Below are positions 8,260 through 15,385 of a stretch of 34,391 bases of DNA, piece by piece. The stretch is from Pseudomonadota bacterium (lineage in GTDB: Bacteria > Pseudomonadota > Alphaproteobacteria > Rhizobiales > Devosiaceae): assembly GCA_023390785.1 (NCBI GenBank), contig JAEWCE010000041.1:1-34391 (forward strand). The letters run 5' to 3'. The position numbers were made by a program, and so were the translations under genes. The notes under the pieces are model-generated. The model saw nothing but the letters and a program-made list of their open reading frames with translations. It was not told where the DNA came from and ran no database searches. Positions within the stretch are counted from its first letter, which is position 1. Every line of letters begins with the position of its first letter.

Positions 8260-9428
8260 CCCGGACGCAGGTTGTGATCGTCGGGGCTGGGCCCGCTGGT
8301 CTGCTGCTGGGAGCATTGCTCGGCCGCGCCGGCATCGACAATGTCATCATCGAACGGTCGAGCGCCGAGCACGTGCTGTCGCGCATCCGTGCCGGCGTGC
8401 TGGAGCAGGGGACCGTGGACCTGCTCGACGAGGTGGGGTGCGGCGCGCGCCTGCATGCGGATGGACTGATCCATGAGGGGATCGACATCGCCTTCGGTGA
8501 TACGCTGCATCGGATCGATCTCAAGCAGCATTCGGGGGGCCGGGTGGTGACGGTCTATGGCCAGACCGAGATGACCCGCGACCTGATGGAGGCACGGGCG
8601 GCGTCGGGGCAGCGCAGCATCTATGATGCGAACGACGTGACGCTGCACGACATCGAGGGATCCCCGGCGGTGAGTTTCCGGCACGATGGCCTGACGCAAC
8701 GCATTGCCTGCGATTTCATCGCCGGCTGCGACGGGTTTCACGGGGTCAGCCGCCGCAGCATTCCGACGGCGTTGCTGCGCGTGTTCGAGCGGGTGTACCC
8801 GTTCGGCTGGCTGGGGTTGATGGCGGACGTTCCGCCGGCCAATAACGAGTTGATCTATGCCCGGCACGCGCGCGGTTTCGCGCTCTGCTCGATGCGGTCG
8901 CCGACGCGCAGTCGCTACTACGTGCAAGTCGATGCGAGCGAACGGGCCGAAGCGTGGAGTGACGAAGCATTCTGGGATGAGCTGCGGCGGCGATTGCCGC
9001 AGGCGGCGGCTGACCAGGTGACGACGGGACCCTCGATCGAGAAATCCGTCGCGGCGCTGCGTTCGTTCGTGATCGAGCCGATGCAGCATGGGCGGCTGTA
9101 CCTATGCGGCGATGCCGCCCATATCGTGCCGCCCACCGGCGCCAAGGGGCTGAACCTTGCCGCGAGTGACGTGCACTATCTGTCCAAAGCGCTGATCGCG
9201 CACTACCGCGACGGTGCGCCGGATGGGCTGGCGGGCTATTCCACCCAGGCGCTGGCGCGGGTGTGGAAGGCGGAGCGGTTTTCGTGGTGGATGACCTCGA
9301 CACTGCACCGCTTCCCTGAAGACGGCGAGTTCAGCGAGAGGCTGCAACTGGCCGAACTCGACTACCTCATGGGGTCGGAGGCGGCAATGAGCGCACTTGC
9401 CGAGAACTATGTCGGACTGCCGTTCTAG
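8256..9428 (+). CDS. pobA: 4-hydroxybenzoate 3-monooxygenase
   Basis: A 390-residue FAD monooxygenase that hydroxylates 4-hydroxybenzoate to protocatechuate using NAD(P)H and O2. The FAD fold is seen as VVIVGAGPAG (residues 6-15), the DG motif in GCDGFHGVSR (158-167), and GDAAHIVPPTGAKGLNLA. Active-site residues known from the Pseudomonas enzyme appear at the same numbers: Y201, S212, R214, R220, Y222 and Y385. R45 corresponds to Arg44. I chose GTG at 8256 because it gives the family N terminus and overlaps the pcaB stop (GTGA). The longer open frame upstream is a shadow of pcaB. pobA usually has its own PobR regulator. Here it ends the pca operon, tying 4-hydroxybenzoate entry to ring cleavage. 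It converges on the next gene with only 15 bases between. Confidence 0.97.
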   Translation: MTRTQVVIVGAGPAGLLLGALLGRAGIDNVIIERSSAEHVLSRIRAGVLEQGTVDLLDEVGCGARLHADGLIHEGIDIAFGDTLHRIDLKQHSGGRVVTVYGQTEMTRDLMEARAASGQRSIYDANDVTLHDIEGSPAVSFRHDGLTQRIACDFIAGCDGFHGVSRRSIPTALLRVFERVYPFGWLGLMADVPPANNELIYARHARGFALCSMRSPTRSRYYVQVDASERAEAWSDEAFWDELRRRLPQAAADQVTTGPSIEKSVAALRSFVIEPMQHGRLYLCGDAAHIVPPTGAKGLNLAASDVHYLSKALIAHYRDGAPDGLAGYSTQALARVWKAERFSWWMTSTLHRFPEDGEFSERLQLAELDYLMGSEAAMSALAENYVGLPF

Positions 9429-9440
9429 CCGTAACGGCTA
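9426..9440. terminator. Small inverted repeat between convergent genes (possible weak terminator)
   Basis: TAGCCGT-A-ACGGCTA forms a perfect inverted repeat that starts in the pobA stop codon and ends four bases before the stop of the convergent lipoprotein gene. It is the only structure in this gap and could end both transcripts. There is no T-run on either side, so it is not a canonical intrinsic terminator. Confidence 0.35.
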
Positions 9441-9443
9441 CGA

Positions 9444-9995
9444 TCAGAACCAGCGATCGTCGATGACGAGGTTGTCGCCCGGCCGGATGGGCGTATCGAG
9501 CGGCACGGATAGTTTCACCGTCTGGGCACCGGCCTTGCGGTAAATGGTGACGTGGCCGCGATCGGCAAAGTCCTTGAAGCCGCCGGCAGTGGCGACGGCC
9601 CCGCGCGCGGTCATGCCCCAGACGTAGGGGAACTGGCCGCCATTGGTGACGGCCCCCTCGATGAAGAAGGGCCGATAGGTGCTGATCTCCACCGATACTT
9701 TCGGACTGATCATGTAGCCGTCGGCGAGCAGCTTGGTGATCATCTGCTCGGTGGCGGTGATGGTACGGCCGCGGACGTTGATCGAGCCTGCCAGCGGGAA
9801 GCTGATCGTGCCCTTGTCGGTGACGGTGTAGGTGGTGCTCAGCGTGGCGTCGCCATAAACGGTCACGCGCAGGATATCGCCGGTGTCGAGGGTATATTCC
9901 GATGGCGCCCGGAGGCTGGTGTCGGGCATGCGGTTGACGGCACAGCCACCAAGCGAAAGCGCCGCCAGGGCGACGAGCAGCACGGACCAACGCAT
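9444..9995 (-). CDS. Polysaccharide biosynthesis/export lipoprotein, short Wza/ExoF-like
   Basis: A 183-residue outer-membrane or periplasm-facing lipoprotein of the polysaccharide-export family. The N terminus is a lipoprotein signal with lipobox L15-G16-G17-C18. The export domain follows with the family stretch YTLDTGDILRVTVYGDATLS (about 34-53) and GTISFPLAGSINVRGRT. A soluble ligand-binding beta-grasp-like part follows with PFFIEGAVTNGGQFPYVWGM, and it ends with IRPGDNLVIDDRWF. It is half the length of E. coli Wza and lacks the C-terminal helix that forms the outer-membrane pore. Many alphaproteobacterial ExoF-type proteins are similarly short. No polysaccharide genes adjoin it directly; an O-antigen-ligase-like gene lies far off at 31930. 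The gene is divergent from the VanZ-like gene across 149 bases. Confidence 0.85.
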   Translation of the reverse strand: MRWSVLLVALAALSLGGCAVNRMPDTSLRAPSEYTLDTGDILRVTVYGDATLSTTYTVTDKGTISFPLAGSINVRGRTITATEQMITKLLADGYMISPKVSVEISTYRPFFIEGAVTNGGQFPYVWGMTARGAVATAGGFKDFADRGHVTIYRKAGAQTVKLSVPLDTPIRPGDNLVIDDRWF

Positions 9996-10144
9996 GACAC
10001 AACCACGGACGCAACACGCAACTGGCCTGAGGGTGCGCCAGCATGGTTAATATTGGCTGAAGCCGAGCGCAGGTTGCGAGCGCCGCTTAACCGGCCGCTT
10101 ACCGTGCTGGCGTAGCAAGGACGGGATCAACTTCGGCCGCCCCC
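9996..10144. promoter_or_regulatory. Divergent intergenic region between export lipoprotein and VanZ-like gene
   Basis: This 149-base gap should hold both promoters. The most AT-rich spot is GGTTAATATTGG at about 10045-10056. On the minus strand it includes TTAACCAT (10043-10050), which equals a CtrA half-site described in rhizobia, but the second half is absent. I see no strong hairpin or convincing -35/-10 pair. Confidence 0.35.
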
Positions 10145-10492
10145 GTGTTCCTGCAGCTTCTGCTCAAATGTGTCGCCTGGCTGCTGCTCGTCGGGCTCGT
10201 GGTGGTGACCATCGGTCCGATCGGCTGGCGCCCGATCTCACCGCTGCCGACGCAAGTCGAGCGGGCGCTGGCGCTGCTGGTGATCGGGCTCGCCTTCGGG
10301 CTCGCCTATCCGCGACATCTGTTGCTGGTCGGCCCGCTGCTGGTGGGAGCGACGGCGCTGCTGGAGCTGACGCAGGTGTTCGAGCCGAGCCGGCACGGTC
10401 GCTGGCTCGATCTCGGCGTGAAGGTGGTCGGCGGTGTCGTCGGACTGGCAATCGGCGCCATGCTGGCGCGGCTCAAGCCCGCGGCGCGCTAG
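10145..10492 (+). CDS. VanZ-like family small membrane protein
   Basis: A 115-residue inner-membrane protein with about four hydrophobic segments (residues 5-27, 40-56, 60-75 and 90-108). It has the VanZ-like pattern: DKxxH-type residues are lost, but the short loop SPLPTQVERALALLVIG and the segment LLELTQVFEPSRHGRWLDLGVKVVGGVVG fit the family, where E.x.Q...P.R.....D...N..G is typical. Family members are of mostly unknown function; VanZ itself gives low-level teicoplanin resistance. Translation probably begins at the GTG at 10145, and no clear ribosome site is visible. The TAG overlaps the TAG of the convergent peptidase gene by three bases (10489-10492 region). Confidence 0.75.
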   Translation: MFLQLLLKCVAWLLLVGLVVVTIGPIGWRPISPLPTQVERALALLVIGLAFGLAYPRHLLLVGPLLVGATALLELTQVFEPSRHGRWLDLGVKVVGGVVGLAIGAMLARLKPAAR

Positions 10493-11499
10493 ATGCGCCG
10501 GCCCCATCGCTGCTGCCAGGTCGGAAAGTGATCGCCAGGCGCCGGCGTCGCGAAATAAGCGGCGCGCGCGATGGCGCGGCTGAGGCAGACCGCCGCCGCG
10601 TGTCCGAGCGCGATCATGTCGTAGATCGGCTCGGTGATCGGCCGGTTGCCGGTCGAAACGGAGAATACGATGTCGCCGTCCACCGGCGAGTGCGACGGGC
10701 TGATGGCGCGCGCCATGCCGTCCTGCGCCGCGACGGACAGACGCTTCAGTTGCGCCTTGCCGAGGTCGGCGTCGGTGGCGACGATGGCGATGGTCGTGTT
10801 GGACATCTCGGTCATGTATTCGCGCTTGGTACGCGCCGCTGCCTCCAGCGGCACCGGGCGAGGGCAGGGGCCCAGCCCGCCGAACTCGTCGCCGATCTCG
10901 AACGCCCCGGCCCAGAAATGTCCGTCGTCGCCGGCGATGACGCTGCCGGTGGGGTTGGCACCGACCAGCGCAGCGACAGTGAAGCCACTCGGTAGCACCA
11001 GCGAAGCCGAGCCCAGGCCGCCCTTGAGGCCGGCGGTGGTGGCACCGACGCCGCAGCCGGCGGTACCGAGGGAAAAGTCCTCCGCGGCGGCCTCGAGGGC
11101 TCGTCGGCCGAGCTCGCGGTATGGATTGTCGTTCCAGCCCTTGTCGCCGCCGTTGATCAGATCGAACAGGATCGCGCCAGGCACGATGGGAACGGTCACC
11201 GGACCGACCTGGAAGCCGCGACCCTCTGCGCGCAGGCCGTCGGTCACACCGGACGCGGCGTCGAGGCCGAAGGCGGAGCCGCCGGAGAGCACGATTGCGT
11301 CGACCCGGTCGACCATCTTGTCGGGCGACAGCAAATCGGTTTCGCGCGAGCCCGGCGAGCCGCCCATCACATCGACGGAGGCGCGGAATGGCCGGTCGCC
11401 GACGAGCACCGTGGTGCCGGACTTGATGGTGTGGTCTTCGGCATTGCCGACCCGCAGGCCGGCGACGTCGGTGATGAGATTGCGTGGGCCAGGGTTCAT
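10489..11499 (-). CDS. P1-family (DmpA/NylC-like) self-processing aminopeptidase or amidase
   Basis: A 336-residue member of the P1/S58 N-terminal-nucleophile hydrolase family (DmpA, beta-peptidyl aminopeptidase BapA, nylon-oligomer hydrolase NylC). It starts with the family stretch NLITDVAGLRVGNAEDHTIKSG, has LSGGSAFGLDAASGV (71-85) and TAGCGVGATTAGLKGGLGSA (146-165). The autocleavage site is visible as EMSN-TTIAIVATDADL: cleavage between N234 and T235 would release a beta chain with nucleophile T235. The Asn-Thr junction is like NylC, while DmpA uses Gly-Ser. No signal peptide is seen, so it is cytoplasmic. The ATG overlaps the stop of the upstream TPR gene (ATGA, 11496-11499), and it is the last gene of the unit. 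The substrate is unknown; small amides, beta-peptides or D-/L-aminoacyl esters are possible. Confidence 0.88.
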   Translation of the reverse strand: MNPGPRNLITDVAGLRVGNAEDHTIKSGTTVLVGDRPFRASVDVMGGSPGSRETDLLSPDKMVDRVDAIVLSGGSAFGLDAASGVTDGLRAEGRGFQVGPVTVPIVPGAILFDLINGGDKGWNDNPYRELGRRALEAAAEDFSLGTAGCGVGATTAGLKGGLGSASLVLPSGFTVAALVGANPTGSVIAGDDGHFWAGAFEIGDEFGGLGPCPRPVPLEAAARTKREYMTEMSNTTIAIVATDADLGKAQLKRLSVAAQDGMARAISPSHSPVDGDIVFSVSTGNRPITEPIYDMIALGHAAAVCLSRAIARAAYFATPAPGDHFPTWQQRWGRRI

Positions 11500-12815
11500 G
11501 TGAGCGCCAGATGTGAACGGACGAGAGCAAGGTCGCGGTTGAGGGGAACGCCGTCGGGATCCCAGATGCGGCGCATCTCCAGCATATCGGCGGCGATCCG
11601 CCAATTGCCGAGCTTGAGGTGCGCGTCGAGCAGAATCTGGCCGAACAGATCGCGCTGCGCGTGGCTGCCGCCGATTTCGGTCATCCGCGGATTGGCAACC
11701 GAGAGATTGCGCACTGCCGCCGACCAGTCACGCTTGGCATGGGCATACACGCCGCGCGCGGCAGGCAGGGCCACGTCGCGCCAGACGACGCGGTCGAAGG
11801 CATGCGACGAGTTGGCCTTCTCCTCGACAGCGGCGAGCAGGGTGTCGGCTTCAGCATAGTCGGCGCGGGCCAGCCCGTAGAGATATTGCAGCGTGAGGAA
11901 CGGCTGGATGACATCCTGGGCCCTTGGCTTCAGGAACGCTGCGAGTTGCTGCCAGCGGTCGCCGACGTCGAGGCCGGCGATCTCCATGCGCGCCAACAGC
12001 GAGACGGCACCCACCTGATCCTGCGAATAGGTCGGCTCGATGCCCCACACATGGTTGTCGTAGGCGTCGAACACAGCGGCGGTGTCGCCAAGCGAGATGT
12101 GAAACAGCGCCTTATGCCACCAATTGTGGGTGTACATGAAGCTGTTGAGATCGACCCAGGTGCGCTGCGCCTCGCCGAGGAACTCGACGCCCTCGCGCAC
12201 GCGGCCGGTCGACAGCATCACATGCGCCAAAGCGTGATGGGCCCACGGTTCCTTCTGCTTGATCTCGAGCGCGCGGCGGGCGGCGCGCTCGGCTTCGGCG
12301 AGCTGGTGCGTCTGTTCATAGCCGAAGGCCAGCATGCCAAGCAGGTGAGGATTGTCGGCATTGGCGGCTTCGGCTTTCCTGGCGATGGCCAGCATCGCCG
12401 GTGCGTCGCCGCGGTTGAAGCTGAAATATTGATGTAGCTTCACCGAGGCGAGGTCGCGCGGAAAGGCGTCGACGATGCTCTCGCCGATCGATTGCACCGC
12501 AGGAATGTCGCCCGCGATCCAGCGCTCGAGCTGACGCAGCAGCAGCGCTTCGCGCGGATTGGCGGCGGCAGCAGCAGAGCGGGCGCGATCGAGATAGAGC
12601 TGCGCGTGGTCTTCCGCCGTCGCCGCCTCGAGGAACATCCAGGTGAAGCCGGCATAGATATTGGCCAGCACCGAGTCGGGATCGGCATCGGCGGCGGCCA
12701 GCACGTTGGTGGCCTTGGTCTCGTAGGCCAGGAAGCCGGTGACGAAATCGTCGATGCCGCGCAGCGTGGCAATGTTGTCGCTGCCCACCGCATTTCCCAA
12801 AGCATCCTGCGCCAT
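11496..12815 (-). CDS. TTC38/StaR-like tetratricopeptide repeat protein
   Basis: A 439-residue soluble helical-repeat protein with no signal peptide. Degenerate TPR pairs run through the whole length, for example LLGMLAFGYEQTHQLAEAERAARRAL at about 170-195. It has the motifs typical of the TTC38/StaR-like group: EPWAHHALAHVMLSTGRVREG and FMYTHNWWHKALFHISLGDT. The molecular role of this family is not established. The ATG at 12815 was chosen because it begins a natural N terminus 11 bases after the SDR stop; the longer open frame upstream runs inside the SDR. It is translationally coupled to the P1 peptidase downstream. Its presence among an ALDH, an SDR and a peptidase suggests a catabolic or scaffolding role, but that is only inference. 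Confidence 0.85.
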   Translation of the reverse strand: MAQDALGNAVGSDNIATLRGIDDFVTGFLAYETKATNVLAAADADPDSVLANIYAGFTWMFLEAATAEDHAQLYLDRARSAAAAANPREALLLRQLERWIAGDIPAVQSIGESIVDAFPRDLASVKLHQYFSFNRGDAPAMLAIARKAEAANADNPHLLGMLAFGYEQTHQLAEAERAARRALEIKQKEPWAHHALAHVMLSTGRVREGVEFLGEAQRTWVDLNSFMYTHNWWHKALFHISLGDTAAVFDAYDNHVWGIEPTYSQDQVGAVSLLARMEIAGLDVGDRWQQLAAFLKPRAQDVIQPFLTLQYLYGLARADYAEADTLLAAVEEKANSSHAFDRVVWRDVALPAARGVYAHAKRDWSAAVRNLSVANPRMTEIGGSHAQRDLFGQILLDAHLKLGNWRIAADMLEMRRIWDPDGVPLNRDLALVRSHLALT

Positions 12816-12826
12816 GCTGACGATCC

Positions 12827-13570
12827 TCAGATGACGCGGCCGCCGTCGACCTCGAGTGCTACGCCGGTGATCATGCTGGCCTCGTCGGAGCACAGGAAGC
12901 AGGCGGCGTTGCCCATGTCGGCGGGCGTCGAGAAGCGGCCCAGCGGGATAGTGGCGAGGAATTTGGCGCGGATTTCCGGCGTATCCTCGCCCATGAAGGT
13001 CTTGAGCAGCGGCGTTTCGCCGGCCACGGGATTGATGGCGTTGACCCGGATGCCAAGCGGCGCGAGCTCCACCGCCATGGACTTGGTGGCGGTAACCATC
13101 CAGCCCTTGCTGGCGTTGTACCAGCTCAGCCGCGGGCGGGGGCTGACGGCAGCGGTGGAGGCGACGTTCAGGATGACGCCGGCCCTCGCTGCCTTGAATC
13201 GCGGCACGACGTGCCTCGCGGTGAGGTAGACCGATTTGACATTGACGGCGAGGACGCGGTCGAAATCGGCTTCCGAGATTTCGTCGAGCGGCGCCGGCAT
13301 GTGGCTGACGCCGGCATTGTTGACGAGGATGTCGAGCTTGCCGAAAGCGCCATAAGCCGCGTCGATCATCGCCGCTACCGAGATGTCCTTCGATACATCG
13401 ACCTGCTGCGACGTGGTGCCAAGCTCGCGGGCCAGCGCGGCGGCCGCATCGCCGTTGATGTCGGCGATCATCACGCGGCCACCTTCGGCGACGAATTTGC
13501 GGACGATGCCGGCGCCGAAGCCGGAGGCGCCGCCCGTCACGATTGCGGTCTTGCCGTCTAGCCGTGCCAT
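12827..13570 (-). CDS. Classical SDR-family oxidoreductase
   Basis: A 247-residue classical short-chain dehydrogenase, FabG-like in size. The cofactor loop TGGASGFG is at 12-19, ADIN follows beta-2 (an acidic residue at this place favours NAD over NADP), and NNAGVSHM is at 84-91. The catalytic Ser is in NVASTAAVS, with Tyr/Lys in SWYNASKGW. The C terminus reads SMITGVALEVDGGRVI. The substrate is not readable; sugars, hydroxy acids and amino alcohols are all possible. The start overlaps the end of the aldehyde dehydrogenase by 13 bases (13558-13570), so the pair is translated together and may act in sequence on an alcohol and its aldehyde. The 11-base gap to the TPR gene keeps the operon tight. 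Confidence 0.9.
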   Translation of the reverse strand: MARLDGKTAIVTGGASGFGAGIVRKFVAEGGRVMIADINGDAAAALARELGTTSQQVDVSKDISVAAMIDAAYGAFGKLDILVNNAGVSHMPAPLDEISEADFDRVLAVNVKSVYLTARHVVPRFKAARAGVILNVASTAAVSPRPRLSWYNASKGWMVTATKSMAVELAPLGIRVNAINPVAGETPLLKTFMGEDTPEIRAKFLATIPLGRFSTPADMGNAACFLCSDEASMITGVALEVDGGRVI

Positions 13571-15021
13571 GCCGCCACCGTCTTCAACACGCTGAATCCG
13601 TACAATGCTTCCATGCCCTTCTCGCGGCCATGACCGGATTTGCCGGTGCCGCCGAAGGGCAGCTCGACGCCACCGCCGGCGCCGTAATTGTTGATGAACA
13701 CCTGGCCCGAACGGATAGCCTTGGCGAGCCGCATCTGCCGGCCGCCATGGCTGGTCCAGATGCCGGCGACGAGCCCGAAATCGGTGCCGTTGGCGATGGC
13801 GATCGCCTCCTCCTCGCTGTCGAACGGAATCACAACCTGCACAGGGCCGAAGATTTCGTCCTGGGCGAGGCGATTGTCCGGTGCAACACGCGACAGCAGC
13901 GTCGGCTGCAGGAAGTGCCCACCGGCCGGTGCGTCGGAGTCGATGCTGCCGCGGGCGGCGATCTCGGCGCCGCCGAGTTCGCCCAGGAAACCATCGACCA
14001 CCTGTTTCTGCCGCTCGCTGACCATCGGGCCGAGGTCGAGGTCCGCAATGGCTGGGCCGACCCGCAAGGCGCGGTAACGCTCGGCCATGCGGGCCAGCAG
14101 CTCGTCGTGGACCTTGCGTTCGACCAGGATGCGCGAGCTTGCCGAGCAGGTCTGGCCGGCGTTCTGGATGCCGGCATTGACGAGGAACGGCAGCGCGCGG
14201 TCGAGGTCGGCATCGGCGAACACCAGTTGCGGCGACTTGCCGCCGAGCTCGAGTGTCACCGGAACGACATTTTGCGCCGCGGCGCGCTGGATGATCTGAC
14301 CGACCGGCACCGAGCCGGTGAAGGAGATGTGGTTGACGCCCGGGTGCGCGGTGAGGGCCGCACCCGCTTCTTCCCCAAGGCCGGGGACGACATTTAGCGC
14401 GCCGTCCGGCAGGCCGGCCTCCTGCGCGATCTGGGCGAAGGCGATCGCGGTGAGGCAGGCCTCCTCGGCAGGCTTCAGCACCACGGCGTTGCCCATGGTC
14501 AGGGCACCGCCGACGGAGCGGCCGAGCACCTGCATGGGATAGTTCCAGGGGATTATGTGGCCGGTGACGCCATGCGGCTCGCGCAGGGTATAGACGGTGT
14601 AGCCGTCGAGATAGGGGATGGTTTCGCCCATCACCTTGTCGGCGGCACCCCCGTAGAACTCCATGTAGCGGGCCAGGGCGATGGCGTCGGCGCGCGCCTG
14701 CTTGAGCGGCTTGCCGACGTCGAGCGCCTCGATGCGGGCGAGGTCATCGACGCGTTCGAGTACGAGGCGGCCGATGCGCGCCAGTATGCGGCCGCGTTCG
14801 GCTGCCGGGGTCTTGCCCCAGACGCCGTTCAGCGCGGTCTGCGCCGCCGTCACGGCGGCGTCGATGTCGGCCGCGGTGCCGCGCGGGATCTGGGCAATGA
14901 TGGTGCCGTCAGACGGGTTCTCGACGGGCAGCGTGTCGCCGCCGAGCGGGGCGACCCAGCGGCCGCCGACAAAGCATTTGGAGGGATCGAAGAAGAGCTG
15001 GGGATCGGGCCGAATGTTCAT
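13558..15021 (-). CDS. NAD(P)-dependent aldehyde dehydrogenase
   Basis: A 487-residue ALDH-superfamily enzyme of standard length. It has FVGGRWV at the N terminus, the oxyanion Asn160 in IIPWNYP, ISFTGSVPVG, the general base E258 in LELGGKSP, and the nucleophile C292 in NAGQTCSASSR. The C-terminal FGGTGKSGHGREKG completes the fold. The GQTCSASSR environment is like the betaine-aldehyde, gamma-aminobutyraldehyde and 4-trimethylaminobutyraldehyde group more than the aromatic group, so its substrate probably differs from that of the ALDH at 3168. I chose ATG 15021. An ATG at 15057 adds 12 charged residues without family support, but cannot be excluded. It lies 60 bases downstream of the small hypothetical gene on the same strand. 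Confidence 0.9.
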   Translation of the reverse strand: MNIRPDPQLFFDPSKCFVGGRWVAPLGGDTLPVENPSDGTIIAQIPRGTAADIDAAVTAAQTALNGVWGKTPAAERGRILARIGRLVLERVDDLARIEALDVGKPLKQARADAIALARYMEFYGGAADKVMGETIPYLDGYTVYTLREPHGVTGHIIPWNYPMQVLGRSVGGALTMGNAVVLKPAEEACLTAIAFAQIAQEAGLPDGALNVVPGLGEEAGAALTAHPGVNHISFTGSVPVGQIIQRAAAQNVVPVTLELGGKSPQLVFADADLDRALPFLVNAGIQNAGQTCSASSRILVERKVHDELLARMAERYRALRVGPAIADLDLGPMVSERQKQVVDGFLGELGGAEIAARGSIDSDAPAGGHFLQPTLLSRVAPDNRLAQDEIFGPVQVVIPFDSEEEAIAIANGTDFGLVAGIWTSHGGRQMRLAKAIRSGQVFINNYGAGGGVELPFGGTGKSGHGREKGMEALYGFSVLKTVAAWHG

Positions 15022-15081
15022 GCCGACCTGCCTACGCCGCTCCTGAATTGGCATCAAGACATGACCGATGCGATGGGCCCC

Positions 15082-15327
15082 TCAGTGATCTGTTTGCGGG
15101 CGGCGCCGGGCATCGGCGGAGGTGCCGGCGGCCTTGCGGGCGGTGCCGGCAATCGAGTCGATCCAGTCGGTCAGCGCGTCGCCGTGCAGTCCGTGCTGCT
15201 CGCCGATGAGCGTGATCGACATGGCCAGCGCGGCGCGAACCAGCGGCAGGCCGTGGCCTGCGGTGGCGGCGGCGATGCCGAGGTAGATTTCCGCGACCGC
15301 ATCGGGATTGGATCGAAGGCCCGTCAT
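15082..15327 (-). CDS. Small hypothetical protein, first gene of the ALDH-SDR-TPR-peptidase unit
   Basis: A possible 81-residue protein beginning MTGLRSNPDAVAEIYLGI. I do not recognise the family. It looks helical and Ala-rich, with the segment LVRAALAMSITLIGEQHGLH in the middle and a basic, low-complexity tail (SADARRRPQTDH). An AGGAAG ribosome-site-like sequence lies about 10 bases before the ATG at 15327. A longer open frame to 15447 would run through the palindromic operator, so I reject it. Its position between the divergent operator region and the ALDH gene makes it the likely first gene of the five-gene unit. It could also be a leader region with a chance ORF. Confidence 0.5.
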   Translation of the reverse strand: MTGLRSNPDAVAEIYLGIAAATAGHGLPLVRAALAMSITLIGEQHGLHGDALTDWIDSIAGTARKAAGTSADARRRPQTDH

Positions 15328-15385
15328 TGTGGCTTCGCTTCCTGGAATGAGTATGTCACAAAGCACGTCCATGATTCTGGGCGCT

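Noticed and set aside
9426..9440. Inverted repeat as a clear rho-independent terminator between pobA and the lipoprotein gene.
   Set aside because: The loop would be only one to five bases and there is no T-run on either strand. It is listed only as a weak candidate.
10043..10050. CtrA-like half-site TTAACCAT (minus strand) in the gap upstream of the export lipoprotein.
   Set aside because: Only one half-site is present with no TTAA partner at the right spacing, so it is no more than a weak hint.
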